Assembly: GCF_019375555.1 (NCBI RefSeq)
Contig: NZ_JAHXDN010000003.1
Span: 372,001 to 436,000, forward strand
Direction of reading: 5' to 3'
From: Roseobacter insulae
GTDB lineage: Bacteria; Pseudomonadota; Alphaproteobacteria; Rhodobacterales; Rhodobacteraceae
DNA: 64,000 nucleotides
In this document: positions 50,600-60,075 of the stretch, in pieces
Position numbering within the stretch: the stretch's first letter is position 1
How the letters are laid out: the number at the start of each line of letters is the position of its first letter
Program-made: the position numbers and the translations under genes
The notes under the pieces: generated by a model
What the model saw: the letters and a program-made list of their open reading frames with translations, nothing else
What the model was told of the DNA's origin: nothing
The model's database searches: none

Positions 50600-50890
50600 T
50601 CAGGCCGCCTGTGCGGCACGCAACACGCGGGCTTCACCCAGCATGGCAATCAAAACGTCCACGTGGCGAATAAGGCTGTAGCTGGCATTGCCGCTGGTGC
50701 GCTGGACGTTGAGTTCTGCTTCGATCTCCATCAGCCGGAGCAGGGCGGCACCGTGTTTCGGCAGCACACCATATCCCAACAAGCGTGGAAGGTGCACGGA
50801 GCGCCGGTAGTCTTCGGCACCGATACGCGCGGCGCGCATCAGCAGTGGTGGCCGGCGCAGTGCGTGCAGCATTGAAAGCAGATCTTGCAT
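50600..50890 (-). CDS. DUF6477-type protein
   Basis: The 96-residue protein starts at ATG 50890. It is helical and basic (MQDLLSMLHALRRPPLLMRA, EDYRRSVHLPRLLG), with no membrane segment. It resembles the Rhodobacterales family DUF6477. It converges with the MttB gene (3 nt between stops) and its start faces the DUF6456 gene across 354 nt. The function is unknown. Confidence 0.75.
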   Translation of the reverse strand: MQDLLSMLHALRRPPLLMRAARIGAEDYRRSVHLPRLLGYGVLPKHGAALLRLMEIEAELNVQRTSGNASYSLIRHVDVLIAMLGEARVLRAAQAA

Positions 50891-51155
50891 ATAACGTTCC
50901 TTTTGTCCGTCTTCCCCAGAGGGCACGTGGCCCTGCCGATAGCGATATTACACATCCGCAGACGGTGTTGCGCAGGCACAGCGTCCGGCGCGCATGGGGT
51001 TTAGGGACTTGTTAACACTTTGATGTCGGGAGGTATTTTGCGCGACCTGGAACCGGCTTAGATCATCGCCTCTGTTGCGTCCGGGCAGTCGGCGGCGCGC
51101 GGAGGTTTAAATACTGTTTATAATTTAGCGACAATACTCGCCAAATCAGAAACTG

Positions 51156-51171
51156 TTAACGAACGGGTAAC
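51156..51171 (+). promoter_or_regulatory. CtrA-type binding site in the 354-nt DUF6477-DUF6456 gap
   Basis: TTAACGAACGGGTAAC reads TTAA-N7-GTAAC, one mismatch from TTAA-N7-TTAAC. It lies 74 nt before the DUF6456 start. A weaker TTAA-N7-ATTA follows at 51213-51227. The rest of the gap (50891-51155) holds no gene that I can support. CtrA itself is encoded in this window. Confidence 0.55.
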
Positions 51172-51244
51172 TAATTCGTCTTTAGGTTGTGTTCACATCT
51201 GCTAGAACAACCTTAACACAACCATTAGACATCGGTGCCGACCT

Positions 51245-52420
51245 ATGAAAGAGCTGGAGATGCCGCTACGTGCCTGCGACCCCTTAGAAGCCGGGCTGCC
51301 CGATTGGGTTCCCGCCGCGGCGCAGGTTTACTTGGCCCATACCGAAGCCGGTCTGCCAATTCGTGCGCTTGCGCGGGCGGCGGGCTGTCACGCCTCGACA
51401 ATCCTGCGCCAGATCAGGCGTGTGGAAACGCGAAGAGATGATCCGCTGGTCGATGCTGCGCTGCGCACACTGGGTGCTGCGCATTTTGTTCCCCGTTCCG
51501 AAGCTGCCAAATCGAACGCAAAGGACCTATCGCGCATGAGTTTTCAAGACCGAATATCGGCTCCGTCAGACGATGGCGATGCCACACCAAATGAGGCGAC
51601 ACTTATGGCCGAAAGCACGCGTGTGCTGCGCCGTTTGTGCGAGAAGGGCGCCGTTCTGGCCGTTGCCGCGGAGATGGAAAAGGCGGTGATCGTGCGCGAC
51701 GCCGCAGGCGGGCAGGCAACCCGTACCGGGGTCGTGCCACGCAAGATCGCCGAAGCCCTGGCGCTCAAGGAATGGATTGCGGGCAAGGCCAACGGGCGCA
51801 TTACGCGTTACGCGATTACCCCCGCTGGCCGCGCTGCACTGGAAGACATGCTGGACGGTGCCGGCAGTGTCTCGACCAATGGTTTTGCAGAAGCTCAGGC
51901 GGATTTTGGTGAACAGCACCGGACATGGGGTGAGAAATCCCTGCCGGATGTCGATACAGGCCGCCCGCGCCGCATGCGCTACAACCTGGCCGAAAGCCCG
52001 CTGACCGCCCTCGCGCGCCGCCGCGATAAGAACGGTGAGCCCTTCCTGAGCGATGATCTTGTCACGGTTGGCGAACGTCTGCGCGAAGATTTCGAACTGG
52101 CGCAGATGGGTCCGCGGGTTGCGCAGAACTGGGACAGGTTCCTGACCGCCGGCGGGCGCGGCAGCTTCGTGCCCGACAGCGGTGTGGGCGATGGCCCGTC
52201 CAATGCGCGCAAGCGCGTCGCCGATGCGCTGGCTGATCTTGGTCCGGGTCTGTCTGACGTTGTGCTGCGCTGCTGCTGTTTTCTGGAAGGGCTGGAAACG
52301 GCCGAGAAAAAGCTCGGCTGGTCAGCGCGCTCCGGCAAGATCGTGCTGCGCATCGCGCTGATGCGTCTCAAAAGGCATTACGATGAAACGATCGGGCCGG
52401 GCGGGCCGCTGATCGGATAA
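51245..52420 (+). CDS. DUF6456-domain protein with N-terminal helix-turn-helix
   Basis: The 391-residue protein starts at ATG 51245 (a second ATG is 15 nt later). The N-terminus has a helix-turn-helix (LPIRALARAAGCHASTILRQ), the middle a winged-helix-like region (ALKEWIAGKANGRITRYAIT), and the last 150 residues form the DUF6456 domain (ESPLTALARRRDKNGEPFLS to GKIVLRIALMRLKRHYDE). It is probably a DNA-binding regulator. A CtrA-like site in its promoter suggests cell-cycle or motility control. Confidence 0.82.
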   Translation: MKELEMPLRACDPLEAGLPDWVPAAAQVYLAHTEAGLPIRALARAAGCHASTILRQIRRVETRRDDPLVDAALRTLGAAHFVPRSEAAKSNAKDLSRMSFQDRISAPSDDGDATPNEATLMAESTRVLRRLCEKGAVLAVAAEMEKAVIVRDAAGGQATRTGVVPRKIAEALALKEWIAGKANGRITRYAITPAGRAALEDMLDGAGSVSTNGFAEAQADFGEQHRTWGEKSLPDVDTGRPRRMRYNLAESPLTALARRRDKNGEPFLSDDLVTVGERLREDFELAQMGPRVAQNWDRFLTAGGRGSFVPDSGVGDGPSNARKRVADALADLGPGLSDVVLRCCCFLEGLETAEKKLGWSARSGKIVLRIALMRLKRHYDETIGPGGPLIG

Positions 52421-52446
52421 CAGGGCGGCATCCTATCGGGTCTTTG

Positions 52447-52479
52447 CGGGAGCGTTCATCGGGCGCTCCCGATTTTTTT
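52447..52479 (+). terminator. Rho-independent terminator of the DUF6456 gene
   Basis: CGGGAGCG, a 9-nt loop and CGCTCCCG form a perfect 8-bp stem, followed by A and seven T residues. Confidence 0.92.
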
Positions 52480-52618
52480 GTGACCGCAGCCCCCTTGCGC
52501 CGTGCAAGGCTGCTATGCAGGGTGCGACGCCGCGCGGTGTTGAACCTCCCGCGTCAGATCGTTTACACATGGAGAGAGTGTGGCGCAGTTCAGCGCCATG
52601 TGGTTGAGGAAAATCTCT

Positions 52619-53578
52619 ATGGCCCCGCGCGACCTGAAAATTCCTGAACAGCGCCACCCCGAAAAGGCGCGGCGTCCGGATAACCCTCAACCGAAAAAAC
52701 CTGAATGGATTCGGGTGAAAGCGCCGGGCGGGCAGGGCTATGCCGATACCGCGCGGATCATGCGTGAAAACAATCTGGTCACGGTGTGCGAGGAAGCAGG
52801 CTGCCCGAACGTCGGAGAATGCTGGTCGCAGGGCCATGCCACCATGATGATCATGGGCGAAGTCTGCACCCGCGCGTGCACGTTCTGCAACATTGCCACC
52901 GGCAAGCCCCCGGAAGCGCTGGACGCGTTCGAGCCGGGTCGCGTGGCGCATGCGGTCGAAAAGCTGGGCCTGAACCACGTGGTGATCACATCGGTGGACC
53001 GCGATGATGTCGAGGATGGCGGCGCCGATCACTTTGCCCAGACGATTCGCGCGATCCGGCACCGCAGCCCGGACACGACGATCGAGATTCTGACGCCGGA
53101 TTTTATCAGATGCGGCCCCGAAGCGCTTGAAGTTGTGGTCGAAGCGCGCCCCGATGTTTTCAATCACAACCTTGAAACCGTGCCGGGCCTCTATCCGGAA
53201 GTCCGCCCCGGCGCGCGCTATTTCCACTCCCTGCGGCTTTTGCAAAGGGTCAAGGAGCTTGATCCGGCAATGTTCACGAAGTCCGGCATCATGGTTGGCC
53301 TGGGCGAAGACAGGCAATCCGTTATTCAGGTCATGGAAGACATGCGGGCGGCGGATATCGATTTCCTGACGATCGGCCAGTATTTGCAGCCGACCCCCAA
53401 ACATCACCGCGTGGATCGATTCGTGCATCCCGATGAATTTGCCGCCTATGAAAAAGCCGCCTACGGCAAGGGGTTCCTGATGGTCTCCGCCACACCTCTG
53501 ACCCGGTCATCTTACCATGCCGGCGACGATTTTGCCCGTCTTCGGGAGGCGCGCAACCGCAAGCTGGGCATTGCCTGA
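52619..53578 (+). CDS. lipA: Lipoyl synthase
   Basis: LipA inserts two sulfur atoms into octanoyl groups to make lipoate. From ATG 52619 (after TGAGGA) the protein has 319 residues. The auxiliary cluster Cys residues are 57, 62 and 68 ([14 protein letters not shown]), and the radical SAM cluster is Cys83, 87 and 90 (CTRACTFC). The SPYHAGDDF-like end ([16 protein letters not shown]) is conserved. It stands alone here, without lipB. Confidence 0.96.
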   Translation: MAPRDLKIPEQRHPEKARRPDNPQPKKPEWIRVKAPGGQGYADTARIMRENNLVTVCEEAGCPNVGECWSQGHATMMIMGEVCTRACTFCNIATGKPPEALDAFEPGRVAHAVEKLGLNHVVITSVDRDDVEDGGADHFAQTIRAIRHRSPDTTIEILTPDFIRCGPEALEVVVEARPDVFNHNLETVPGLYPEVRPGARYFHSLRLLQRVKELDPAMFTKSGIMVGLGEDRQSVIQVMEDMRAADIDFLTIGQYLQPTPKHHRVDRFVHPDEFAAYEKAAYGKGFLMVSATPLTRSSYHAGDDFARLREARNRKLGIA

Positions 53579-53688
53579 GCGACAGTGACGTCACGTTAGC
53601 GGGGGAAAGCATTATTGCCATTCCCATGAATTTGGCAGAACAGATGGTGTAGCCATCTCCCAATTTCCACTAAAGAAAGTTGCCTCCC

Positions 53689-53874
53689 ATGACGGATGTC
53701 CATTGGGCTGTTTTTGCCCTTAGAGATTTGAACCAAGCCATCGACCAGAAACGCTACGACGTTGCATCTTATCATATCAATGACGCAATTTATGCGATCA
53801 TTGCACGCGACGCTCAGGATACCGCCCCGCTGCATGATACGAAAACGCGGCAGGTGGATGCGAACAAGCGCTGA
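53689..53874 (+). CDS. 61-residue protein of unknown function
   Basis: A short gene with ATG 53689 (a GTG/CTG extension is unlikely). The protein is helical and charged (TDVHWAVFALRDLNQAIDQK, RYDVASYHINDAIYAIIARD). There is no membrane helix or Cys. It lies 110 nt after lipA and converges with a cytochrome gene. I do not recognise it, and the codon use fits a real gene. Confidence 0.5.
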   Translation: MTDVHWAVFALRDLNQAIDQKRYDVASYHINDAIYAIIARDAQDTAPLHDTKTRQVDANKR

Positions 53875-53888
53875 AGCGCGGTCCCCTT

Positions 53889-54782
53889 TCAGGGCACCGG
53901 GGCGACTTTCTTAAGGTATGATGCAAGCGCCGCGCGATCGGCCTCCGGCAATTGCGCGAGGTTCTCGATCACCTCAACCATTTCGCCCCCGGCGCTGTCG
54001 TAATCCGGTGTCAGCCCGGATGTGAAATAGGCGATCATATCCTCCTCGGACCACGCGAGGGCGGACGGCGTGATGTTGGGTATCCTGCCTTTGCCCGAAG
54101 GATTCGGCGCACCGCCAAGCCAGCGCGACCTGTCCAGACCCCCCAGGGCGGTTCTGGGCGTGTGGCATTCCGCGCAATGGGCAAGCCCTTCCGCAAGATA
54201 GCGGCCCCGGGTTTCAGCCGGGGTGAGGGGGCCGGTCACCTCGTATCCGGTGTCGAAGTAGAGCGCTTTCCAGACGCCAACGCCCCGCCTGATCGAAAAC
54301 GGCAGCCCCACATCATGCGGACGATTGGCGACATCGCTTGCAGGCAGGCTTTGCATGTAGGAAAACAGGTCCACCAGATCCTGCGGGGTCATCTTGGCAT
54401 AGGCGGTGTAAGGGAATGCCGGGTAATAATGCTGCCCCGCAGGGGAGACGCCGCGTGTCACCGCGTCTGTAAATTCCTGCCGGGACCACCCGCCAATGCC
54501 CGCCGTCGGATCGGGTGAGATATTGGGCGCAAAGAACGTTCCAAAATCACTGGCAAAGGCGCGGCCACCCGACAGGATCAGCCGTGCGTCGCCCTCCGCA
54601 TTCGGTGCTGCGTGACAAGAGGCACATCCGGCGGCCGCAAAAACCAATGCGCCAGCCGCCGGATCAGCTTCGGACGTCCCCGTGAAATCAACGTCTGACC
54701 TGTCAGGACGGGTGACAATCAGCCCCGCCGACGTCGCCAGCGCAGCGCCGATCACACCCAACAGCAAAAACCACCGCATCAT
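53889..54782 (-). CDS. Diheme c-type cytochrome
   Basis: The 297-residue protein has an N-terminal signal or anchor helix (WFLLLGVIGAALATSAGLIV) and two CxxCH heme sites, CASCH at 53-57 and CAECH at 203-207. The layout is like the cytochrome subunits that accept electrons from periplasmic alcohol or aldehyde dehydrogenases. Met ligands may be Met131 and Met in GGEMVEV. It is 9 nt downstream of the cytochrome c' gene, so the two are co-transcribed. No dehydrogenase is adjacent. Confidence 0.88.
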   Translation of the reverse strand: MMRWFLLLGVIGAALATSAGLIVTRPDRSDVDFTGTSEADPAAGALVFAAAGCASCHAAPNAEGDARLILSGGRAFASDFGTFFAPNISPDPTAGIGGWSRQEFTDAVTRGVSPAGQHYYPAFPYTAYAKMTPQDLVDLFSYMQSLPASDVANRPHDVGLPFSIRRGVGVWKALYFDTGYEVTGPLTPAETRGRYLAEGLAHCAECHTPRTALGGLDRSRWLGGAPNPSGKGRIPNITPSALAWSEEDMIAYFTSGLTPDYDSAGGEMVEVIENLAQLPEADRAALASYLKKVAPVP

Positions 54783-54791
54783 CCGCGGCGC

Positions 54792-55274
54792 TTAGTTCTT
54801 GGGGCCGCGATAGGCCTTGTGGCAGGTGCTGCACGTACCGCCAAGATCGCCCATGGCGGCCTGCAAGGCGGCCTGATCGGTTCCCGCAGCCTGCGCCATC
54901 GCAGCCGCAGCTGTTTCGAGAGCCGTTGCTGCCTTGTCAAAGCCTGCGGCGTCGCTCCAGATTTCCGCCTTTGCGCGGGTCCCGTCGACCGTGCCCTGCA
55001 CGGAACCCTCCAGCCACAGGATGCTGCGATCCAGCTTGGCGACAGCTTCGAGGTTCGCCGCTGCCGCGCTTGCAGTGGCGCTGTCATAAGGCGTTACACC
55101 CTTTGCCATATCGCCAAGGATCGCCGTGTTGAAACTGACCAGCTTCATTTGCGCCTGACGTGCGGCAATGGCGGCTTGCAGGGCCTTGTCCGCATGACCA
55201 TCGCCAATTGCAGTACCGGCAATCGCAGTCAGAACAAGACTGGCAGCAAGCGGAACGACAAATATTTTCTTCAT
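54792..55274 (-). CDS. Cytochrome c' (class II)
   Basis: The 160-residue protein has a signal peptide ending near AIGDG, four long helices and a C-terminal heme site CSTCHKAYR (148-152 for CSTCH). This is the class II cytochrome c layout with an open distal side. These proteins bind NO or CO and often protect against nitric oxide. The ATG at 55274 follows AGGAGAG. It is the first gene of the pair with the diheme cytochrome. Confidence 0.92.
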   Translation of the reverse strand: MKKIFVVPLAASLVLTAIAGTAIGDGHADKALQAAIAARQAQMKLVSFNTAILGDMAKGVTPYDSATASAAAANLEAVAKLDRSILWLEGSVQGTVDGTRAKAEIWSDAAGFDKAATALETAAAAMAQAAGTDQAALQAAMGDLGGTCSTCHKAYRGPKN

Positions 55275-55424
55275 TTTCAGCTCTCCTGTTGTGGCTTCAG
55301 ATAGGCTAGCACGCAGCTGCCGCAGTCGGGAATCACGAATGCGATACCGTGGTATTGTCCGGGATTATCGGGCTGAACAGGTGATCGGTAACCATAAGAT
55401 TTCCGGCGGCGGTATGAAAAACCC

Positions 55425-55967
55425 TCAGCCTTCGAGGAAGCGCACTTTGCCGATATAGGGCAGGTTGCGATTGCGTTGTGCATAATCGATCCCGTAACCC
55501 ACGACAAATTCATCTGGGATTTCGAAGCCGGTCCAACTGGCCTTGAAATCAACCTCGCGACGGCTGGGTTTATCGAGAAGGGCAATGGATTTGAGCCGTG
55601 CGGGATGGCGGCTCTCCAACAGGTGCGTGACGTGGTTCAGGGTGTGGCCGGTGTCCACGATATCCTCAACCACGAGAACATCACGGCCTTCAATAGCACC
55701 CCGCAAGTCCTTGAGAATGCGCACTTCCCTTGAACTCTCCATGACATCGCCGTAGCTGGAGGCTTCCAGAAAATCCACTTCGATCGGCAAATCCAGTTCG
55801 CGCACGAGATCGGCAATGAACACGAAGCTGCCGCGCAGAAGACCCACGACAACCAGCTTGTCCGTCCCGTCGTACTCTTTCTGGATTTCCCGGCATAAAT
55901 CCTCGATCCGCGCCGCGATGGCCTTGGCTGAGATCATCTCGTCTATGACATAAGGACGCGTCGGCAT
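55425..55967 (-). CDS. hpt: Hypoxanthine phosphoribosyltransferase
   Basis: Hpt salvages hypoxanthine (and guanine) with PRPP. The 180-residue product has the PRPP motif [14 protein letters not shown], the [13 protein letters not shown] loop and the purine-binding DFVVGYG-like segment ([11 protein letters not shown]). The family is short and well defined. It diverges from the RatA-like gene. Confidence 0.95.
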   Translation of the reverse strand: MPTRPYVIDEMISAKAIAARIEDLCREIQKEYDGTDKLVVVGLLRGSFVFIADLVRELDLPIEVDFLEASSYGDVMESSREVRILKDLRGAIEGRDVLVVEDIVDTGHTLNHVTHLLESRHPARLKSIALLDKPSRREVDFKASWTGFEIPDEFVVGYGIDYAQRNRNLPYIGKVRFLEG

Positions 55968-56036
55968 GGGTTAGACCTTGATATTAGGGGGCGGACATAG
56001 GACATGGATGGCTAACCTTCATGAGCCTACAAATCA

Positions 56037-56492
56037 ATGCCAACCCACTCCGAGACACGAACACTTCCCTATACCGCACAGCAAATGTACGATCTGGTCG
56101 CCGACGTCGACAGCTACCCCGCGTTCCTGCCATGGTGTTCTGCCGCCCGCGTCAAATCCGTCACCACGAAGGGAGACACCGAAGTGATGGAAGCCGATCT
56201 CGTGATCAGCTTCAAGGTGTTCCGCGAGCGCTTTACCAGCCGCGTTGTTCTGCATCCCAAGGATATGAACATCGACACCGAATATCTTGACGGGCCGTTC
56301 CGCTACATGAAATCCAACTGGGGGTTCAGGGATGTCGACGGCGGATGCGACGTCAGCTTCTTTGTCGATTTCGCCTTTCGGAACATGATCCTGCAGCGGC
56401 TGATCGGGGTGGTTTTCAATGAAGCCATGCACCGCATCGTGCGGGCCTTCGAAACGCGCGCGAGGGAACTCTATGGCCCGGCCGATGCTTGA
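56037..56492 (+). CDS. RatA/Coq10-type START-domain protein
   Basis: The 151-residue single-domain protein is recognised by YTAQQMYDLVADVDSYPAFLPWCSAARV and the C-terminal helix LIGVVFNEAMHRIVRAFETR. In bacteria the family is called RatA after a proposed ribosome-association toxin in E. coli. In mitochondria and alphaproteobacteria the close relative Coq10 binds ubiquinone and supports respiration. The second role is more likely here. No antitoxin gene is present. Confidence 0.88.
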   Translation: MPTHSETRTLPYTAQQMYDLVADVDSYPAFLPWCSAARVKSVTTKGDTEVMEADLVISFKVFRERFTSRVVLHPKDMNIDTEYLDGPFRYMKSNWGFRDVDGGCDVSFFVDFAFRNMILQRLIGVVFNEAMHRIVRAFETRARELYGPADA

Positions 56493-56524
56493 TCTGCCCG
56501 CATCCCGGTAAGAAAGGGGTGGCG

Positions 56525-57811
56525 ATGACCATTACCGACGCGCTGCTTGCATTTGCCACGGTCGAGGCAGACAGGGATGCGCGTGACATGATGCGCCTGT
56601 CTCTGTTCGACTGGGCGGTCTGCGGGCTGGGAGGGGCTGGTGATCCCGGGTTTGACGCCTTCCGCCGGTCCGTGCTGGCGCAGGGCGGGCAGGCCGAGGC
56701 TTCGGTTCTGGGTGGCGGGCGGCTTCCCGCGCCATCCGCCGCCCTGCTGAACGGTACACTCAGCCATGCGCTGGATTTCGACGACACGCATTTTGCCCAT
56801 ATCGGGCACCCGTCCGTGGCGGTAGTCCCGGCAGCCCTTGCGCTGTCGCAAAGGAACGGGCTGTCTTTTGACGCAATGCTCGATGCCGCCCTGGTCGGTG
56901 TCGAGGCCTCGATCCATGTCGGCCTCTGGCTCGGCCGCGCCCATTATCAGATAGGTTTTCACCAGACGGCAACGGCCGGGGCGTTCGGGGCGACGCTGGC
57001 CGCCGCGCGGCTGCTCGATCTGACGCCATTGCAAATGCGCCATGCGCTGGGTCTCTGCGCCTCTCTGGCCTCCGGCGTGAAGGCGCAGTTCGGCACCGCG
57101 GCAAAACCCCTGAACGCGGGGCTCGCTGCGCGCAGCGGGGTGGAGGCCGCGCTCTGGGCGCATACGGGGATGACGGCGGCTGCGGATGGGCTCGCAGGAT
57201 CGCTGGGGTTCGGCGATACGCATCACGCCGCGGGCGCAACCGACCATCTGGAAACCCTGGGTCAGCGACCGTGGCGGATCATGTCGATCAGCCATAAATT
57301 TCATGCGTGCTGTCACGGGTTGCACGCGATGCTCGAAGCCTTGGGCGATGCAGATATCTCCCCCGATGACATTTCCCGAGTGACGGTCAAAACCCATCCG
57401 CGGTGGATGAGCGTTTGCAACAAGCCTGACCCTGACACCGGGCTTGCGGCCAAATTCAGCTATCGGCACACCGCCGCCATGGCGCTGAGCGGATGTTCCA
57501 CCGCCCACAGCCAGATGTTCACCGATCAGGTTGCGATTGACCCGGGGCTGGTCGCGCTGCGCCAGAGGGTTTTCGTAGTAGAGGACGCCGAGTTGACCGA
57601 AATGCAGGCGCGGGTGCGGCTTGAGCGGCAGAGCGGTCACCCGATCGAAGTCTTCCACGACCTTGCCGCGCCGCTTACCCCGGCAACCCGCGAGCGCAAA
57701 CTGCGCGACAAGGCGTCCGGGGTGCTGGGCACGGCCCCGGCCGAGCAACTGTGGAGCGCGGTCGCGCAGGGAGATCTGGCGCAGTTCAGCGCGGCACTGG
57801 AGCGATCATAG
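56525..57811 (+). CDS. MmgE/PrpD-family protein
   Basis: The 428-residue protein starts at ATG 56525 (after AAAGGGG). The MmgE/PrpD fold is shown by NGTLSHALDFDDTHFAHIGH near residue 75 and by GLCASLASGVKAQFGTAAKP. Members include 2-methylcitrate dehydratase, cis-aconitate decarboxylase and other hydro-lyases or epimerases. No propionate genes are adjacent, so the reaction is open. It converges with the pncC gene with 6 nt of overlap. Confidence 0.88.
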   Translation: MTITDALLAFATVEADRDARDMMRLSLFDWAVCGLGGAGDPGFDAFRRSVLAQGGQAEASVLGGGRLPAPSAALLNGTLSHALDFDDTHFAHIGHPSVAVVPAALALSQRNGLSFDAMLDAALVGVEASIHVGLWLGRAHYQIGFHQTATAGAFGATLAAARLLDLTPLQMRHALGLCASLASGVKAQFGTAAKPLNAGLAARSGVEAALWAHTGMTAAADGLAGSLGFGDTHHAAGATDHLETLGQRPWRIMSISHKFHACCHGLHAMLEALGDADISPDDISRVTVKTHPRWMSVCNKPDPDTGLAAKFSYRHTAAMALSGCSTAHSQMFTDQVAIDPGLVALRQRVFVVEDAELTEMQARVRLERQSGHPIEVFHDLAAPLTPATRERKLRDKASGVLGTAPAEQLWSAVAQGDLAQFSAALERS

Positions 57812-58270
57812 CGCCGACAGAAGCAAGTTCAGCGCATGATCGCGCGCGGCAGCCCGCACCTGCACACGCCCGCGGGGCCCAAAGTCAATGGTTTCGACCG
57901 TTACGCCGTCCTGATCGGCCACGGCGAAACACACACGGCCTTCGGGCTTGTGCTCCGATCCACCCGGACCTGCAATGCCGGTGATGGAAACCGCGACATC
58001 GGCCCCCGACCTTGCTAGCGAACCTGTGGCCATTTCAACGGCGACCGGTTCGGACACGGCACCATGGCTGTCGAGCGTGCGCCCGGCGACGCCGAGCATC
58101 TCGATCTTGGCGGCGTTGGAATAGGTAATGAAACCACGATCCACGACCACTGATGAGCCCGGGATATCCGTCAATGCCGCAGCGACCATCCCCCCGGTAC
58201 AGCTTTCGGCGGTAGCGATCCTCTTGCCCTGGGAGGTTGCTTTTTCAATGACTTGAAAGGCAAGGCTCAT
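57806..58270 (-). CDS. pncC: CinA-family nicotinamide-nucleotide amidohydrolase
   Basis: The 154-residue protein is the stand-alone C-terminal CinA domain. TAESCTGGMVAAALT carries the catalytic Ser, and SITGIAGPGGSEHKPEG is conserved. It deamidates NMN to nicotinate mononucleotide in pyridine nucleotide recycling. It overlaps the pgpA stop by 4 nt, ending the ispD-ispF-pgpA-pncC run. Confidence 0.9.
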   Translation of the reverse strand: MSLAFQVIEKATSQGKRIATAESCTGGMVAAALTDIPGSSVVVDRGFITYSNAAKIEMLGVAGRTLDSHGAVSEPVAVEMATGSLARSGADVAVSITGIAGPGGSEHKPEGRVCFAVADQDGVTVETIDFGPRGRVQVRAAARDHALNLLLSAL

Positions 58271-58764
58271 GTCAACACGCCGTGGTACAGGATTGCCAGC
58301 AGCACAACCCCGATGGCCGCGAAGAGACCGGCGATCACATCATCCAGCATCACGCCCAAGGCATCACCGCGCCGGTCCGCCCATCCGACAGGGCCGGGTT
58401 TGACAATGTCGAACAGACGAAAGAGCACGAAGGCGGCGATCCAGCCGGGCCACATTTCCAGAATGTTCAACCCTTTCGACCACGCCGCATAGGACAGGGG
58501 CAGTAAGGCGATCCATTGACCCACCAACTCGTCCACGACAATTTCCGACGGATCGTGGTTGTCGCTGTCTCTGGTCATCTTGCCGGTCGCCCACCAGCCC
58601 TTGATAAAGGCCACGATCGCCCCGAGAAGCAGCAGCGGAAATCCCCCCAGCACATGCAGCAGCCAGGCCCAGGGCATGGCCACGAGCGACCCCCACGTCC
58701 CGGGCGCAGGGCGGATGTACCCGGTGCCCAGCACGGTTCCGATCAAGGTGGCGATCTGTTTCAT
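58267..58764 (-). CDS. pgpA: Phosphatidylglycerophosphatase A
   Basis: PgpA makes phosphatidylglycerol by dephosphorylating its phosphate in the inner membrane. The 165-residue protein has [13 protein letters not shown], the acidic [17 protein letters not shown] motif and [17 protein letters not shown], with several hydrophobic helices. It overlaps ispF by 4 nt and pncC by 4 nt. Confidence 0.95.
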   Translation of the reverse strand: MKQIATLIGTVLGTGYIRPAPGTWGSLVAMPWAWLLHVLGGFPLLLLGAIVAFIKGWWATGKMTRDSDNHDPSEIVVDELVGQWIALLPLSYAAWSKGLNILEMWPGWIAAFVLFRLFDIVKPGPVGWADRRGDALGVMLDDVIAGLFAAIGVVLLAILYHGVLT

Positions 58765-59240
58765 GGCGTCACCAGTGTGGCGGTGGCAATGCAGGCAATC
58801 CCTTCACCCCGGCCGGTAAAGCCGAGCTGCTCCGAGGTCGTGGCCTTGACCGATACGCGATCCTCGGCAAGGCCCGCGATGGCGGCAAGGGCCGCGCGCA
58901 TCTTCTGGGCATGCGGCCCGATCTTGGGAAATTCGCAGATCAGCGTGCAATCGATGTTGGATATCTTGAACCCCCGGGTGCCCGCAAGGGTTACGGCATG
59001 GCGCAGGAATACGTCGCTTGCGGCCCCCTTCCACTGTGGATCACTGGGTGGAAAATGCTGCCCGATATCGCCTTCGGCCAGCGCGCCATAAAGGGCATCG
59101 GTCACGCTGTGCAAGGCCACATCCGCATCAGAATGACCGACAAGCCCCTGATCATGAGGGATTTTCACGCCACAGAGGATGACGTGATCACCGGGCCCGA
59201 AGGCATGCACGTCAAATCCGTTACCCAGCCTGATGTCCAT
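58761..59240 (-). CDS. ispF: 2-C-methyl-D-erythritol 2,4-cyclodiphosphate synthase
   Basis: IspF closes the cyclic diphosphate in the MEP pathway. The 159-residue product begins with [11 protein letters not shown] (metal ligands Asp10 and His12) and has [18 protein letters not shown]. Its start overlaps the end of ispD by 20 nt, so the two consecutive-type enzymes are tightly coupled though not fused. Confidence 0.97.
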   Translation of the reverse strand: MDIRLGNGFDVHAFGPGDHVILCGVKIPHDQGLVGHSDADVALHSVTDALYGALAEGDIGQHFPPSDPQWKGAASDVFLRHAVTLAGTRGFKISNIDCTLICEFPKIGPHAQKMRAALAAIAGLAEDRVSVKATTSEQLGFTGRGEGIACIATATLVTP

Positions 59241-59895
59241 GGCGCTCCCTCAATATCCTTTCTGCCCGGGCAAAATCCTCGGGCAGGGTAATTTTCAGGT
59301 TGTCCTCGCTGCCGGGCGTGATGGTCACCGGCAATTTCGCGCGTTGTGCCAGCGCGACGTCGTCGGTGGCCCCGTCGGGAAAGGCGCGGTGCGCCGCAAG
59401 GATACTGTCGAAATGAAACCCCTGAGGCGTCTGCGCGCGAAACAGGTTGTCGCGGTCCACCATGCCCGCGACCTGACCGTTCTCGCCCCGCCACAGCGCA
59501 TCGACCACCGGCACGCCGGGTGCGGCGGCGGGCGTCTGCTCCAACCCGGCCAGAACACCGTCAATAACCTGCGCTGACACGCAGGGCCGGGCGGCATCAT
59601 GGATCAGCACGCGGTCGCAAGCGCCTTCCAGCACCCGCAGGCCCGCGAGCACAGAGGCGCTCCGCGTGGCGCCGCCCGACACGATGTCGGCGGCAGGCTG
59701 CGCGGGCCAGTTTCCGGCCGCAAGATCGTCCGGATGCAAGACGAGGACAAGCCGGTCGATCCGGGCATGATCTGCGAAAACCTGCATCGCATGCTGCGCG
59801 CTGCTGCGCCCGGCCAGCGGACGCCACTGCTTGGGGTCACCGGCGCCCGCCCGCGTCCCTCTGCCCGCTGCTACGATCACTGCGGCAATCTTCAT
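59221..59895 (-). CDS. ispD: 2-C-methyl-D-erythritol 4-phosphate cytidylyltransferase
   Basis: IspD adds CMP to MEP. From ATG 59895 it has 224 residues, with the nucleotide-binding loop [32 protein letters not shown] and [11 protein letters not shown]. Many alphaproteobacteria fuse ispD and ispF into one gene; here they are separate but overlapping. It diverges from dusB across 180 nt, a common order in Rhodobacterales. Confidence 0.96.
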   Translation of the reverse strand: MKIAAVIVAAGRGTRAGAGDPKQWRPLAGRSSAQHAMQVFADHARIDRLVLVLHPDDLAAGNWPAQPAADIVSGGATRSASVLAGLRVLEGACDRVLIHDAARPCVSAQVIDGVLAGLEQTPAAAPGVPVVDALWRGENGQVAGMVDRDNLFRAQTPQGFHFDSILAAHRAFPDGATDDVALAQRAKLPVTITPGSEDNLKITLPEDFARAERILRERHGHQAG

Positions 59896-60075
59896 CTGTT
59901 CACACACCCCGTCATGATCACGTGTCTATGGCTTTGGCGGCGCAGAGGCAATTGGTCAGGACATGTGCCTAATTATTGTGCAAACACAACTGCGGTCCCG
60001 TTACGATAGCCTTGCAATATTGAGGTAATCCCCTGCAATTGGTACATCCAAAGCCAGTGCACAAGGATTAAGCAA

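Noticed and set aside
56037-56492. RatA as a type II toxin
   Set aside because: No antitoxin gene adjoins it, and its START/Coq10 fold in alphaproteobacteria is better linked to ubiquinone.
59908-60075. A sigma-54 promoter or NtrC site in front of dusB-ntrBC
   Set aside because: A TTGCA word occurs, but no GG dinucleotide at the proper distance, and no TGCAC dyad; the NtrC here also lacks the sigma-54 loop.
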